Positions 40,418 to 48,424 of a DNA stretch of 64,000 nucleotides are shown piece by piece. A program made the position numbers and the translations under genes. The stretch is from assembly GCF_001293685.1 (NCBI RefSeq), contig NZ_BCAG01000001.1, forward strand, positions 744,001 to 808,000, in the 5' to 3' direction. Below the pieces are notes generated by a model. It was not told the origin of the DNA. It made no database searches and saw nothing but the letters and a program-made list of their open reading frames with translations. Source of the stretch: Desulfatitalea tepidiphila (GTDB lineage Bacteria; Desulfobacterota; Desulfobacteria; Desulfobacterales; Desulfosarcinaceae). Within the stretch, counting starts at the first letter, position 1. Each line of letters begins with the position of its first letter.

Positions 40418-41416
40418 TCACGTGCCGTTGAATTTAAATTCGCCTTTTCCCAGTATATCGTGCAAATGCAGGACGCCCTTGACCCTTTTTTGGTCATCGG
40501 TGATCGGTAGAACGGTGATCTGGTGACGTTCCATGATGTTGAGGGCATCGTAGGCCGGGATGTCCTCCTGGGCACTGTGGGGCCTGGTGCTCATGATTTG
40601 GTCGACGGTCATGGTCGCCAGGGCTTTTTGGTCCGCCAGGGCGCGCCGAATGTCGCCATCGGTGATGATGCCGACCAGGCGTTCAGAGGCATCGGTGATC
40701 AGGATAACGCCCAAGCTGTGGCGGTTGATCTCTTCTATGGCCGCGCTCATGGATGCCCCCGCACGAATCGCGGGCACCGCCTCGCCGGTGAGCATGAGGT
40801 CGCCGATATTGCGTGCCAGCCGCTGTCCCAGTGCGCCGCCAGGATGAAACCGCTTGAAGTCGTCGGGCTTGAAATGCTTGCGGTTGATCAGCACGACGGC
40901 CAGGGCGTCTCCCATGGCCAGCATGGCGGTGGTCGAGCTGGTGGGCGCCAGCCCCAGCGGGCAGGCCTCCTTTTCCACCGCCACATCGATAATGAAGTCG
41001 CTGTGGCGGGCAAGGGTCGATTTGCCGTTACCGGTGAAGGCGATAATCGGGCAACCTTCCGAGCGGATGCGGGGGAGCAGAATGTTGAGCTCATCCGTCT
41101 CCCCGCTAGAGGATAGGGCGATAAAGACGTCCTCCGGGCTGACCATGCCCAGATCGCCATGCATGGCTTCCACCGGATGCAGAAACAGGGCGCGAGTGCC
41201 TGTGCTGTTGAGGGTAGCGACAATTTTTCGGGCGATGATACCTGATTTGCCAATCCCCGCGATGATGACACGGCCCTTGGAGTTGCAAATCAGGTCGACC
41301 ATTTGGACGAACCGATGGTCGATCCGGCGGCTCATGGCCAGGATGCCCTCGGCCTCCAATTCGAGAACGGCCGCGGCCTCGTTGAGTATATGTTGGGTAT
41401 CGGGTTTTGGGGTCAT
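40418..41416 (-). CDS. kdsD: Arabinose-5-phosphate isomerase
   Basis: 332 residues. SIS domain (about 30-180: IIAGIGKSGIIARKIVATLNS, SSSGETDELNILLP) plus two CBS domains (about 200-330: TDGDIRRALADQKAL, ITDDQKRVKGVLHLHDIL), the KdsD/KpsF layout. Converts ribulose 5-phosphate to arabinose 5-phosphate for Kdo. Start at ATG 41416 rather than the upstream TTG; ribosome site is poor. Followed by pfk on the same strand. Confidence 0.93.
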   Translation of the reverse strand: MTPKPDTQHILNEAAAVLELEAEGILAMSRRIDHRFVQMVDLICNSKGRVIIAGIGKSGIIARKIVATLNSTGTRALFLHPVEAMHGDLGMVSPEDVFIALSSSGETDELNILLPRIRSEGCPIIAFTGNGKSTLARHSDFIIDVAVEKEACPLGLAPTSSTTAMLAMGDALAVVLINRKHFKPDDFKRFHPGGALGQRLARNIGDLMLTGEAVPAIRAGASMSAAIEEINRHSLGVILITDASERLVGIITDGDIRRALADQKALATMTVDQIMSTRPHSAQEDIPAYDALNIMERHQITVLPITDDQKRVKGVLHLHDILGKGEFKFNGT

Positions 41417-41504
41417 CTTTTTTTCACATTTGTCCTTCGGCAAGCCGGATGTATAACAACATCACCTTTTTTGCAATGCCGGCTTGGTAACATTAAAATA
41501 TTCC

Positions 41505-41533
41505 TTGACAAGGTTGTCAGCCTTGACTATAGG
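41505..41533 (+). promoter_or_regulatory. Promoter with operator over the -35 box
   Basis: TTGACA (41505-41510), 17-base spacer, TATAGG (41528-41533): good sigma-70-type promoter, expected start near 41540. Overlapping the -35 is the inverted repeat TGACAAGGTTGTCA (41506-41519, six-base perfect arms), a likely repressor site. Drives the PxxKW gene through a leader ended by a hairpin at 41560-41590. Confidence 0.65.
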
Positions 41534-41559
41534 GCATCCGGACGTAATTCTGGAAAAAT

Positions 41560-41590
41560 AGCCGGATGAGCGCTTATCCGGCTTTTTTTT
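41560..41590 (+). terminator. Leader terminator before the PxxKW gene
   Basis: Stem AGCCGGAT (41560-41567) / ATCCGGCT (41576-41583) with an inner GAGCGCTT, followed by eight T. It lies between the promoter at 41505-41533 and the ORF, so it either attenuates the gene or ends a small RNA of about 50 nt. Confidence 0.7.
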
Positions 41591-41621
41591 GTTTAAATTT
41601 CGTATAAACGAGGTGATTGTA

Positions 41622-41900
41622 ATGATTTGTGAAACCATCCGTAAGGGTTCCGAATGTGCCTTCATGACTGCCAAGGGGCGCGGATACAATGGCGGGCATT
41701 GTTATGAAATCGTGGAGGCCTGCCAGGGTTGCAGCCGCGCTGTCCAGCTGAGCACCGGCTGGTATTGTACGGCATGCCCGGAGCCGGCCCATAAGTGGAA
41801 AAGAGGCAATTGCAACCTGGCCACCCATGTGACCAACACCGTTGTGACCGCCAAAGCGAAAATCAATCCGCTGAAAGCATCCAAGCGCGCAAGCCGCTAA
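41622..41900 (+). CDS. PxxKW-family cysteine-rich protein
   Basis: 92 residues from ATG 41622 (GAGGTG six bases before). Eight cysteines, e.g. ICETIRKGSECAFM, CYEIVEACQGCSRAV and CTACPEPAHKWKRGNCNLA; the PAHKW segment is the family name motif. Probably binds metal or an Fe-S cluster; function unknown, seen chiefly in sulfate reducers and other Deltaproteobacteria. Own promoter, operator, leader terminator and 3' terminator: a tightly regulated single gene. Confidence 0.82.
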   Translation: MICETIRKGSECAFMTAKGRGYNGGHCYEIVEACQGCSRAVQLSTGWYCTACPEPAHKWKRGNCNLATHVTNTVVTAKAKINPLKASKRASR

Positions 41901-41923
41901 TGCCCTCAGGCGCAATCCATTGA

Positions 41924-41955
41924 CCCCGCCCTGAGGCATTGGGCGGGGTTTTTTT
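41924..41955 (+). terminator. Terminator after the PxxKW gene
   Basis: CCCCGCCC (41924-41931) / GGGCGGGG (41941-41948) followed by seven T. The loop includes CTGAGGCA, which could pair instead with TGCCCTCAG upstream (41901-41909). Confidence 0.9.
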
Positions 41956-41988
41956 ATTGACCAACGGAACACCGGGAGTAGCCGTAAG

Positions 41989-43302
41989 ATGAATCCGCTT
42001 GCCGAGGAACTTAATCAGATCATTCGACAGGACAGCACCCCCGTCTGGAAAATGCTGTCCAATGTGGGCCGACAGCTGTTTTTCCCGAAAGGCATCCTGA
42101 GCCAGAGCGCAGAGGCAAAGGAAAAGGCGCATCGAATCAACGCGACGATCGGAATCGCCAAAGAATCCGGTCACACCATGTGCTTCCGAAGCATCATGGA
42201 TCCGCTGGACGGTATTGCGCCGAGCGAAGCGCTCACCTATGCGCCTTCATTTGGACTACCGGCATTGCGCAAGCGCTGGCAGGAGGATTTGCGCCGTAAA
42301 AATCCGACGCTGGCCGACCGGAAGATCAGTTTGCCGGTGGTCACCTGTGGCATCACCCATGCGATCAGTACGTTTGCGGACGTATGGGTCGATCCGGGAG
42401 ATGTAATTTTGATGCCCGATATGATGTGGGGCAATTACAACATGATCTTCGGCGTGCGCAAGGGCGCGCGGTTGAGCCATTACGCGCTTTTCGACGAAAA
42501 CGGCGGCTTCAACTTGACCGCCTTCGAAGCGGCCATCGCCAAAGAATCCAAGACGCATGAGAAGATCGTCGTTTTGCTGAACTTTCCTCAAAATCCAACG
42601 GGATACACCGTTACAGGGGCGGAATCCGATGGCATTGCGGAGATCCTTGCCCGGGCCGCGGCCAAAGGGACTCGCTTGCTGGTGGTGCTCGATGACGCCT
42701 ATTTCGGCTTGTTTTACGACGATCAGATCCAGAAAGAATCCCTCTTCGCCAAGCTGTGCGGTCGACACGCGAACCTTCTGGCCGTGAAACTGGACGGAGC
42801 CACCAAAGAGTATTTCGTGTGGGGTTTGCGCATCGGGTTCATCACATATGGCCTCACTTGCAGCGGTGACCCACTGCCGGTCTATGACGCCCTGGAGCGT
42901 AAAACGGCCGGATGCGTGCGCGGGAACATATCCAATGCGTCTCATTTGGGCCAGACGTTGTTGCTCAAGGCCATGCAGGACCCGCGAATCCAGGACGAAA
43001 TGGTTGAAAAGTTCGAAATCCTCAAGGCGCGTGCCTTAAGGGTCAAAGCGGTATTGGCCGATGAGCGGTACGCATCGGCCTGGTCGGTTTATCCTTTCAA
43101 TTCAGGTTATTTTATGTGCCTCAAGTTGAAAACGGTCGAGGCCGAACCGTTGCGGGTGCATCTGCTGGATCGGTACGGGGTGGGACTCATCGCTTTGGGC
43201 AAGTATGATTTGCGGGTGGCTTTTTCCTGCGTGGACGAAGAGCAGATCCAGGAATTGTTCGATACCGTTTTGCAAGGTGTCCGGGACCTGGAAGCGGTGT
43301 GA
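41989..43302 (+). CDS. PLP-dependent class I/II aminotransferase
   Basis: 437 residues. Fold type I: YAPSFGLPALRKRWQED, VTCGITHAISTFADVW, NFPQNPTGYTVTG, VVLDDAYFGLFYDD and the PLP lysine in LDGATKEYFVWGLRIGF. Resembles aspartate/aromatic aminotransferases of subgroup I; substrate not clear. GGGAG before ATG 41989. Single gene ended by a convergent hairpin (43309-43334). Confidence 0.85.
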   Translation: MNPLAEELNQIIRQDSTPVWKMLSNVGRQLFFPKGILSQSAEAKEKAHRINATIGIAKESGHTMCFRSIMDPLDGIAPSEALTYAPSFGLPALRKRWQEDLRRKNPTLADRKISLPVVTCGITHAISTFADVWVDPGDVILMPDMMWGNYNMIFGVRKGARLSHYALFDENGGFNLTAFEAAIAKESKTHEKIVVLLNFPQNPTGYTVTGAESDGIAEILARAAAKGTRLLVVLDDAYFGLFYDDQIQKESLFAKLCGRHANLLAVKLDGATKEYFVWGLRIGFITYGLTCSGDPLPVYDALERKTAGCVRGNISNASHLGQTLLLKAMQDPRIQDEMVEKFEILKARALRVKAVLADERYASAWSVYPFNSGYFMCLKLKTVEAEPLRVHLLDRYGVGLIALGKYDLRVAFSCVDEEQIQELFDTVLQGVRDLEAV

Positions 43303-43308
43303 TACCGG

Positions 43309-43334
43309 CCGGTCGCCTGGCCGAAGGCGACCGG
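43309..43334. terminator. Hairpin between convergent genes
   Basis: CCGGTCGCC / GGCGACCGG with an eight-base loop, followed by TTTG on the plus strand; lies between the stops of the aminotransferase and the cyclic-nucleotide-binding gene. Confidence 0.6.
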
Positions 43335-43342
43335 TTTGACGG

Positions 43343-43834
43343 TTACCAGAACTTCAGATTGATGCGGCCCTTGGCCTGAATGAAAGCCTCGGTGGTTTGA
43401 CGCAGGCGACGGGAAAGGATTTCCGACATCAGCCGATAGAACACATAGCCGAAAGCGAGCTTTTCGTTGCCGGTCAGTTTTTCAAGATAGAAAATATCCG
43501 TGGCCAGGCAGACGGTGTCGGTCACTGCATGGGCTGAGGCCGAGCGCCGGGAGCTGTCCAGAGCGCCCATTTCGCCAAAAACCTCTCCTCTGCGCGATAG
43601 AAGGGCAATTTCTTTGCCCTGTTTGGTGATTTTGATCCGACCGTACATCAAGAAATAGAGCCAGGTATCGGAGAGCCCCTCTTCTACGATACATTCCCCG
43701 GCCTTGTATTTTCGAATTTTGCTCATCTCCAGCAATCTGTTCAGTTCCTGATCGTCAAATTTCTCCAGGACCGGAATATTTTTCAGGTTCTCCATCATGG
43801 TTTCATTGTTTTCCAGAAATGTTGTTTCCTGCAT
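43343..43834 (-). CDS. Cyclic nucleotide-binding domain protein (no DNA-binding domain)
   Basis: 163 residues. One CAP-effector domain at about 20-130: FDDQELNRLLEMSKIRKYKAG, LYFLMYGRIKITK, RGEVFGEMGALDSSRRSAS (phosphate-binding cassette with Arg). The C-terminal helix ends without a helix-turn-helix, so it is not a CRP regulator by itself; likely a signalling adaptor. GAGGGG before ATG 43834. Confidence 0.88.
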   Translation of the reverse strand: MQETTFLENNETMMENLKNIPVLEKFDDQELNRLLEMSKIRKYKAGECIVEEGLSDTWLYFLMYGRIKITKQGKEIALLSRRGEVFGEMGALDSSRRSASAHAVTDTVCLATDIFYLEKLTGNEKLAFGYVFYRLMSEILSRRLRQTTEAFIQAKGRINLKFW

Positions 43835-44139
43835 GCGTCATCCCCTCGTAAAAGGTAATGTGGAGCCTCGCTCATCAATATCGGCCGCTTGTGGGTTAAC
43901 ATGAGTTCCTTGATCCAGAAAGCGTTAAGGGCGCATTCATGGGGATAGCTTTTCCGGATTTTGCAATTTGGGTGCCATCTGGCAAACCGGTATGGAACAA
44001 GGTGGGTGCCTTCGGTGTTGCCCTGCTTGGCCAATGGGGGGTGTAAAAAAGGATACTGGGTTTATATCTTTATGCATGCTCAGGGATAGCGGAGTTGAAT
44101 CACCCGGGTGGATCCTTTCCCGGGTGGATTCCAAACAGA
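43835..44139. other. Intergenic, no gene seen
   Basis: 305 bases between the cyclic-nucleotide-binding gene start and the truA stop. Holds the tandem CCCGGGTGGATCC / CCCGGGTGGATTC (44103-44131), which also forms the inverted CACCCGGG..CCCGGGTG, possibly a truA 3' hairpin, without a T run. Confidence 0.4.
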
Positions 44140-44883
44140 TCAATAGAACACTTCGACCAGGCATAATCCGTGGGCCGGGGCGGTCATGCCCGCCTGGGCG
44201 CGGTCGCGGGCGTCCAGGATCACGGCAACTTCGTGGGGTGCCATTCGTCCCTTGCCCACCTGGACAAGGGTGCCGGTGATGTTGCGGACCATATAGCGCA
44301 AAAAACCCTGTGCCCGGATTTCAAAGAGAAGGTGGGATTCGTCCTCCATTCGAATTTCGGCGCGCATGACGTGGCGGATCGTATGGGCGCGCGGACTGCC
44401 GGCGGCTTCGAAGGCCTTGAAATCCTTTTCTCCGATGAGGTGGCCGGCCGCTTCGCGCATGGCGGCGATATCGAGCGGCGTGCGGATCCACCATTGATAT
44501 TGCCGCCCGATTGCCGCTGGCAGGGGGCTGTTGAGAATTCGGTAGCGATAGGTTTTGGATTGGACATCGAAGCGGGCGTGAAAACCGGCATGCACCTCTT
44601 CACAGGATCGGATGACGATGTCGTCGGGAAGCAGGCTGTTGAGACCGTTCCGGAAGGCCTGGGCATCGATGGCGGTGTCACAAGTGAAATTGGCGCATTG
44701 GCCCAGGGCATGAACACCTGCATCGGTGCGGCCCGAACCGATCAGTTTGATGTCACTGCGGGTCATGCGTTCGAGCGCCTCCTCGATGCGGGCCTGGATG
44801 GTGGGACCGTTGGGCTGTCGCTGCCATCCGCAATAGGCGCTGCCATCATATTCGATCACCAGTTTGAAGTTTTTTGTCGCCAT
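44140..44883 (-). CDS. truA: tRNA pseudouridine(38-40) synthase
   Basis: 247 residues. FKLVIEYDGSAYCGWQRQP, the catalytic Asp in SGRTDAGVHALGQ, VLNSPL-type YRYRILNSPLP and FLRYMVRNITGTLVQVGKG. Modifies the anticodon arm of tRNAs. AAGG seven bases before ATG. Nine bases downstream of the AEC permease gene on the same strand. Confidence 0.95.
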   Translation of the reverse strand: MATKNFKLVIEYDGSAYCGWQRQPNGPTIQARIEEALERMTRSDIKLIGSGRTDAGVHALGQCANFTCDTAIDAQAFRNGLNSLLPDDIVIRSCEEVHAGFHARFDVQSKTYRYRILNSPLPAAIGRQYQWWIRTPLDIAAMREAAGHLIGEKDFKAFEAAGSPRAHTIRHVMRAEIRMEDESHLLFEIRAQGFLRYMVRNITGTLVQVGKGRMAPHEVAVILDARDRAQAGMTAPAHGLCLVEVFY

Positions 44884-44892
44884 GTCATGACC

Positions 44893-45837
44893 TTAAATGG
44901 GATTGAGCAACGACTGCGCTTTCAACAGCCACAAAACGGCCGACAGGGTGAAAAAAGAGAGTGCCGTGGAGAGCACGATGGTGGCCGAAGCCAGTTCGGT
45001 GTCACTCTTCAACTGGGCCGAGAGCACATAGATGGCTGTGGACGTGGGCAGTGCGAAAAAAATGACCCCCAGGGCGAAATCGTCGCCGGAGATCCCCGCC
45101 AGTTGCAGGATGGCAAAGCCGATTGCCGGCAACAGGACCAGTTTGAATCCGGCGCCGACGGCCGCGAGGGGAAAATGGCGCTTGAGCGTCTGCGGGGTCA
45201 GACTGCCGCCGATCGAGAGCAGGGCCAACGGCAGCGTGATCGACGCGCCCAACCGTAACGTGTTTTCGATAAAAAGCGGAAAGCGGTTGATCCAGGCTGC
45301 ATAAAGCAATCCGGCCGCACAGCCGATCACGAGGGGGTTGGTCAGAATCGAGACGAGAGTTTTTTGCAGACGCTGCTCCACACGCCCGGGGGTTGCCGAG
45401 AACCAGATCAGGGTGGTGACGGACAAGACATTGATCAATGGGATCACCAGCCCGATCAGGACGCCGAAGCGGGCCACGGCCGGTTCGCCGAGAACGCTGA
45501 GAATCACCGCCAGGCCGACATAGCTGTTGAAGCGATAACAGCTTTGGGAGAAGGTGCCGGCTTGGAATGCCGGGATCTTGAAAATCAGGATATAGAGCGT
45601 GCTGACCATATAGATGCAAATCACCGTTCCGATGACGGCGAGGTAAAAGCGGCCCGCCTCGGCATTGAAAGCCTGTTCGGCGGCGCCGATTTTCCAGAAG
45701 AGCAGGATGGGGAAAAAGATGAAATAGATGAGACGGTCGGTAACCGCCAGGAAGGCCGGGTTGGTCAGCCCGAAGCGCTTGAGGGCGGAGCCCAGCGCAA
45801 TCAGCGCAAATACGGGGAAGAGGTGTTGAATGATCAT
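44893..45837 (-). CDS. AEC-family transporter
   Basis: 314 residues from ATG 45837, about ten hydrophobic spans (VFALIALGSALKRFGL, YFIFFPILLFWKIGA, LGASITLPLALLSIGGSL, FALPTSTAIYVLSAQL). Auxin-efflux-carrier-type permease for small organic acids. No ribosome site is visible; a family A repeat ends 42 bases upstream (45879), and an alternative ATG at 45873 abuts it. The repeat may have replaced the native promoter region. Confidence 0.85.
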   Translation of the reverse strand: MIIQHLFPVFALIALGSALKRFGLTNPAFLAVTDRLIYFIFFPILLFWKIGAAEQAFNAEAGRFYLAVIGTVICIYMVSTLYILIFKIPAFQAGTFSQSCYRFNSYVGLAVILSVLGEPAVARFGVLIGLVIPLINVLSVTTLIWFSATPGRVEQRLQKTLVSILTNPLVIGCAAGLLYAAWINRFPLFIENTLRLGASITLPLALLSIGGSLTPQTLKRHFPLAAVGAGFKLVLLPAIGFAILQLAGISGDDFALGVIFFALPTSTAIYVLSAQLKSDTELASATIVLSTALSFFTLSAVLWLLKAQSLLNPI

Positions 45838-45878
45838 GGGGGGGTGCGTCGTTCCAGATCTTGGGGTCGGCATCTAAA

Positions 45879-46023
45879 TAGTGCCCATCCACAAATGGCC
45901 AATTGGCCCGATATCGGTGTTGCGCGAAAAATTTAATCCTCGGAATATCGACCATATGCCTGCGGTTAAATTTTTCGCACGCCTTGATCTCGAACCAGTT
46001 TGCCTACTTGTGGACGGACACTA
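45879..46023. repeat. Family A fold-back repeat, copy 1
   Basis: 145 bp flanked by TA. Inverted ends: GTGCCCATCCACAAATGGCC and, from the right, GTGTCCGTCCACAAGTAGGC. The whole element is an imperfect palindrome: GCGCGAAAAATTTAATCC on the left pairs with GGTTAAATTTTTCGCACGC on the right. Non-coding, MITE-like; TA duplication recalls IS630/Tc1-type insertion and Neisseria Correia elements. Confidence 0.85.
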
Positions 46024-46043
46024 AAAAGGCGTGGGCCGGATGG

Positions 46044-46238
46044 TCAGAACCGGTCGCACCACAGACCGCCCAGCGCCGTTTCCATTCTTTCGTCCAACTG
46101 ATCGAGCAAATCGGACAGTTCGTAATTTTTACCGCAGTCCCCGCAGTGCCAGCGAACCTCGCGTCAGGTCCGTCGAAAAATCATCGCCGTATGACAATGA
46201 GGGCATTCGAAAGTCAGTGTATCGGGTCGCATATCCAT
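46044..46238 (-). pseudogene. Zinc-ribbon protein gene with in-frame TGA
   Basis: ATG 46238 with AGGAAGAG upstream. Reads MDMRPDTLTFECPHCHTAM, then IFRRT, TGA at 46166-46164, then REVRWHCGDCGKNYELSDLL and a tail ending GLWCDRF. The two CxxC pairs lie either side of the stop, so the full 64-residue frame looks like one zinc ribbon. A G-to-T change of a Gly codon would explain it. The organism uses selenocysteine, but no SECIS hairpin is evident at the right distance and Sec outside the CxxC pairs is unlikely. Confidence 0.5.
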
Positions 46239-46408
46239 CTCTTCCTATGGTCGAATCAAAAGGTCTTCCTATCTATTTAAATCCGGGTGTTTTGGCAACC
46301 CAAAACGAAAATTGACATTTGACGGCATTTGTCCCATGAAGTGCTTTTTGATGGGCATTATTTCGCCAAAAAACGTTTTGAAGCGAGTCTGCAACAAGGA
46401 GGCCAAAA

Positions 46409-47596
46409 ATGGTCGACGCAGTCCAATGCAAAGGTTTTTCCGCGTCCGGTCTTGCGGCCGGGATCAAGAAAAACAAAGGGCGTGATCTGGCCCTTATCTA
46501 TTCAGAGGTGCCGGCCACCGTGGCCGGTATGTTTACCCGCAATCGGGTGGCCGCAGCACCGGTGCTGCTTTCCAAAGAACGGGTGGCAGGCGGTGTGGCC
46601 CGGGCGATCGTGGCCAATGCCGGTAACGCCAATTGCTGCACCGGGCCCCGGGGATTGGCGCATGCCCGTGCCATGACAGCCGGTGTGGCGTCTCGACTGA
46701 GTCTGGACGATGCCCAGGTGCTCGTCGCCTCCACCGGCGTGATCGGCGCGCCGCTTCCCATTGAAAAGGTGGAGGCGGCATTGCCGGACCTGGTCGCCGG
46801 GCTCCGCCCCGACGGCTTCGAAGATGCGGCCCGCGCCATCATGACCACGGACACGGTGCCCAAACTGGTGGTTCGGCGGGGGGAGATCGACGGCCGCGCC
46901 TTTTCCATCGTGGCGGTGGCCAAGGGTGCCGGCATGATCCGGCCCGACATGGCCACCATGCTCTGTTTCATTTGCACCGATGCCGACATTCCGGCCGACC
47001 TCCTGAAACAGATGCTGGCCCCGGCCGTGGAACGCTCCCTGAACCGCATCACCATCGATGGCGACACGAGTACCAACGATACGGTGCTCCTGATGGCCAA
47101 CGGCATGTCCGGTGTCGACATCCGGAGCGGCGCCCAGCGCCGGATTTTCCAGGGATTGCTCGATGACATGTTGCTCGATATCGCCCGCAGGCTGGTCAAA
47201 GATGGCGAGGGCGTCACCAAGGTGGTAGACGTCAAGGTGAAGGGTGCGGCATCGGATGCCGATGCTTTGCGTTTGGCCGATTGTGTGGCTCATTCACCGC
47301 TGGTCAAGACCGCCTTTTTCGGTGAGGATGCCAATTGGGGGCGCATCATGGGTGCCCTGGGCAGGGCCGGGGCGGCGCTGGCACCTGACCGCGTCGACAT
47401 TTACTTCGACACGGTGCAGATGGTCGCGGCCGGGGTGGGGTGTGGCCAGGCCCGCGAAGACGAGGTCACCGCGGTCATGAAGCGGCCCGAGTTCGCGGTC
47501 ACCATCGATCTGCACCTGGGAGAAGGCGAGGCATCGATCATCACGTGCGACTTTTCCATCGACTACGTGAAGATCAATGCGGATTATCGGTCCTGA
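46409..47596 (+). CDS. argJ: Bifunctional glutamate N-acetyltransferase / acetylornithine acetyltransferase
   Basis: 395 residues. Cycles acetyl groups in arginine synthesis. Self-cleaving precursor: AKGAGMIRPDMATML with the nucleophile Thr183, so alpha and beta chains are expected. Also NAGNANCCTGPRGL and the beta-chain ITIDGDTSTNDTVLLMANG, GEDANWGRIMGALGRAG. AAGGAGG seven bases before ATG. Six bases separate it from the pseudouridine synthase gene. Confidence 0.95.
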   Translation: MVDAVQCKGFSASGLAAGIKKNKGRDLALIYSEVPATVAGMFTRNRVAAAPVLLSKERVAGGVARAIVANAGNANCCTGPRGLAHARAMTAGVASRLSLDDAQVLVASTGVIGAPLPIEKVEAALPDLVAGLRPDGFEDAARAIMTTDTVPKLVVRRGEIDGRAFSIVAVAKGAGMIRPDMATMLCFICTDADIPADLLKQMLAPAVERSLNRITIDGDTSTNDTVLLMANGMSGVDIRSGAQRRIFQGLLDDMLLDIARRLVKDGEGVTKVVDVKVKGAASDADALRLADCVAHSPLVKTAFFGEDANWGRIMGALGRAGAALAPDRVDIYFDTVQMVAAGVGCGQAREDEVTAVMKRPEFAVTIDLHLGEGEASIITCDFSIDYVKINADYRS

Positions 47597-47602
47597 AAAG
47601 CA

Positions 47603-48340
47603 ATGGGTGTCATGCGATTGCAGAAATGGCTCTCCGACGCCGGAGTGTGCTCACGGCGTCACGGCGAGAATCTTATCCGGGCCGGCAAGGTGCGGGTCAA
47701 CGGCGCGGTGGTGACCACCCTGGGCACCAAGGTCGACCCCGACAAGGATCGGGTCGAGGTCGACGGACAGCCGGTTCAGGCGCAGTCGCAGAAGATTTAT
47801 GTGGCTTTGCACAAACCCAGGGGGTATGTGACCAGCTGCGACCACCCCGGTCAGCCCCTTGTCGTCGATCTCATCGATATCAAGGAGCGCATCTATCCGG
47901 TGGGGCGTCTCGACAAGGATTCCACGGGACTCTTGCTGTTGACCAACGATGGCCGCCTGCACCATCGACTGTCCCACCCTTCGTTCGACCACGAAAAGGA
48001 GTACGACGTAACGGTGGATCGCCCCATCGGCGACGGGGACTTGAAACAACTGTCCGATGGGCTGCCCATTCTGGGCAGCATGACCCGCCCGGCCAGGGTG
48101 CGGCGTCTTGCCGGACGCCGTTTCCGCATCGTCCTGCTGGAAGGTCGAAACCGCCAGATCCGCAGGATGGTCAAGCAGCTTGGCTACCAGGTCAAGCGCC
48201 TCAAACGGATCCGAATGGCGCATATTCACCTGGGGAATCTGCCCGAAGGGGCCTGGCGGCATTTGACCGCTGCGGAAACCCGGCGCTTATTGGCGCAAGT
48301 GGCTGGTAAACGGCGGTCGGGACAAGAAAACCCGACCTGA
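47603..48340 (+). CDS. rluB: rRNA pseudouridine synthase, RsuA/RluB family
   Basis: 245 residues. S4 RNA-binding domain at 4-60 (RLQKWLSDAGVCSRRHGENL), then the synthase domain with LHKPRGYVTSCDHP and GRLDKDSTGLLLLTND (catalytic Asp) and EGRNRQIRRMVKQLG. By length and motif closest to RluB (23S U2605), but RsuA or RluE/F cannot be excluded. Follows argJ closely. Confidence 0.88.
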   Translation: MGVMRLQKWLSDAGVCSRRHGENLIRAGKVRVNGAVVTTLGTKVDPDKDRVEVDGQPVQAQSQKIYVALHKPRGYVTSCDHPGQPLVVDLIDIKERIYPVGRLDKDSTGLLLLTNDGRLHHRLSHPSFDHEKEYDVTVDRPIGDGDLKQLSDGLPILGSMTRPARVRRLAGRRFRIVLLEGRNRQIRRMVKQLGYQVKRLKRIRMAHIHLGNLPEGAWRHLTAAETRRLLAQVAGKRRSGQENPT

Positions 48341-48424
48341 AACCTATCGGCTCGATCTTGTTTTTGACGTAATTTCAGGGTATAAGGTTGACATCACAAA
48401 CCAACAAGGAAAAGGATCGCACAG

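Noticed and set aside
41535-41567. CATCCGG/CCGGATG pairing as an antiterminator of the PxxKW leader
   Set aside because: The upstream half lies before the predicted transcription start near 41540, so it would not be in the RNA.
45002-45955. 317-codon minus frame beginning MVDIPRIKFFAQHRYRANW
   Set aside because: Starts in repeat copy 1 and runs in the wrong frame of the AEC permease.
46164-46166. TGA read as selenocysteine in the zinc-ribbon ORF
   Set aside because: It is outside the CxxC pairs and no stem-loop is seen at the usual distance; nonsense change is simpler.
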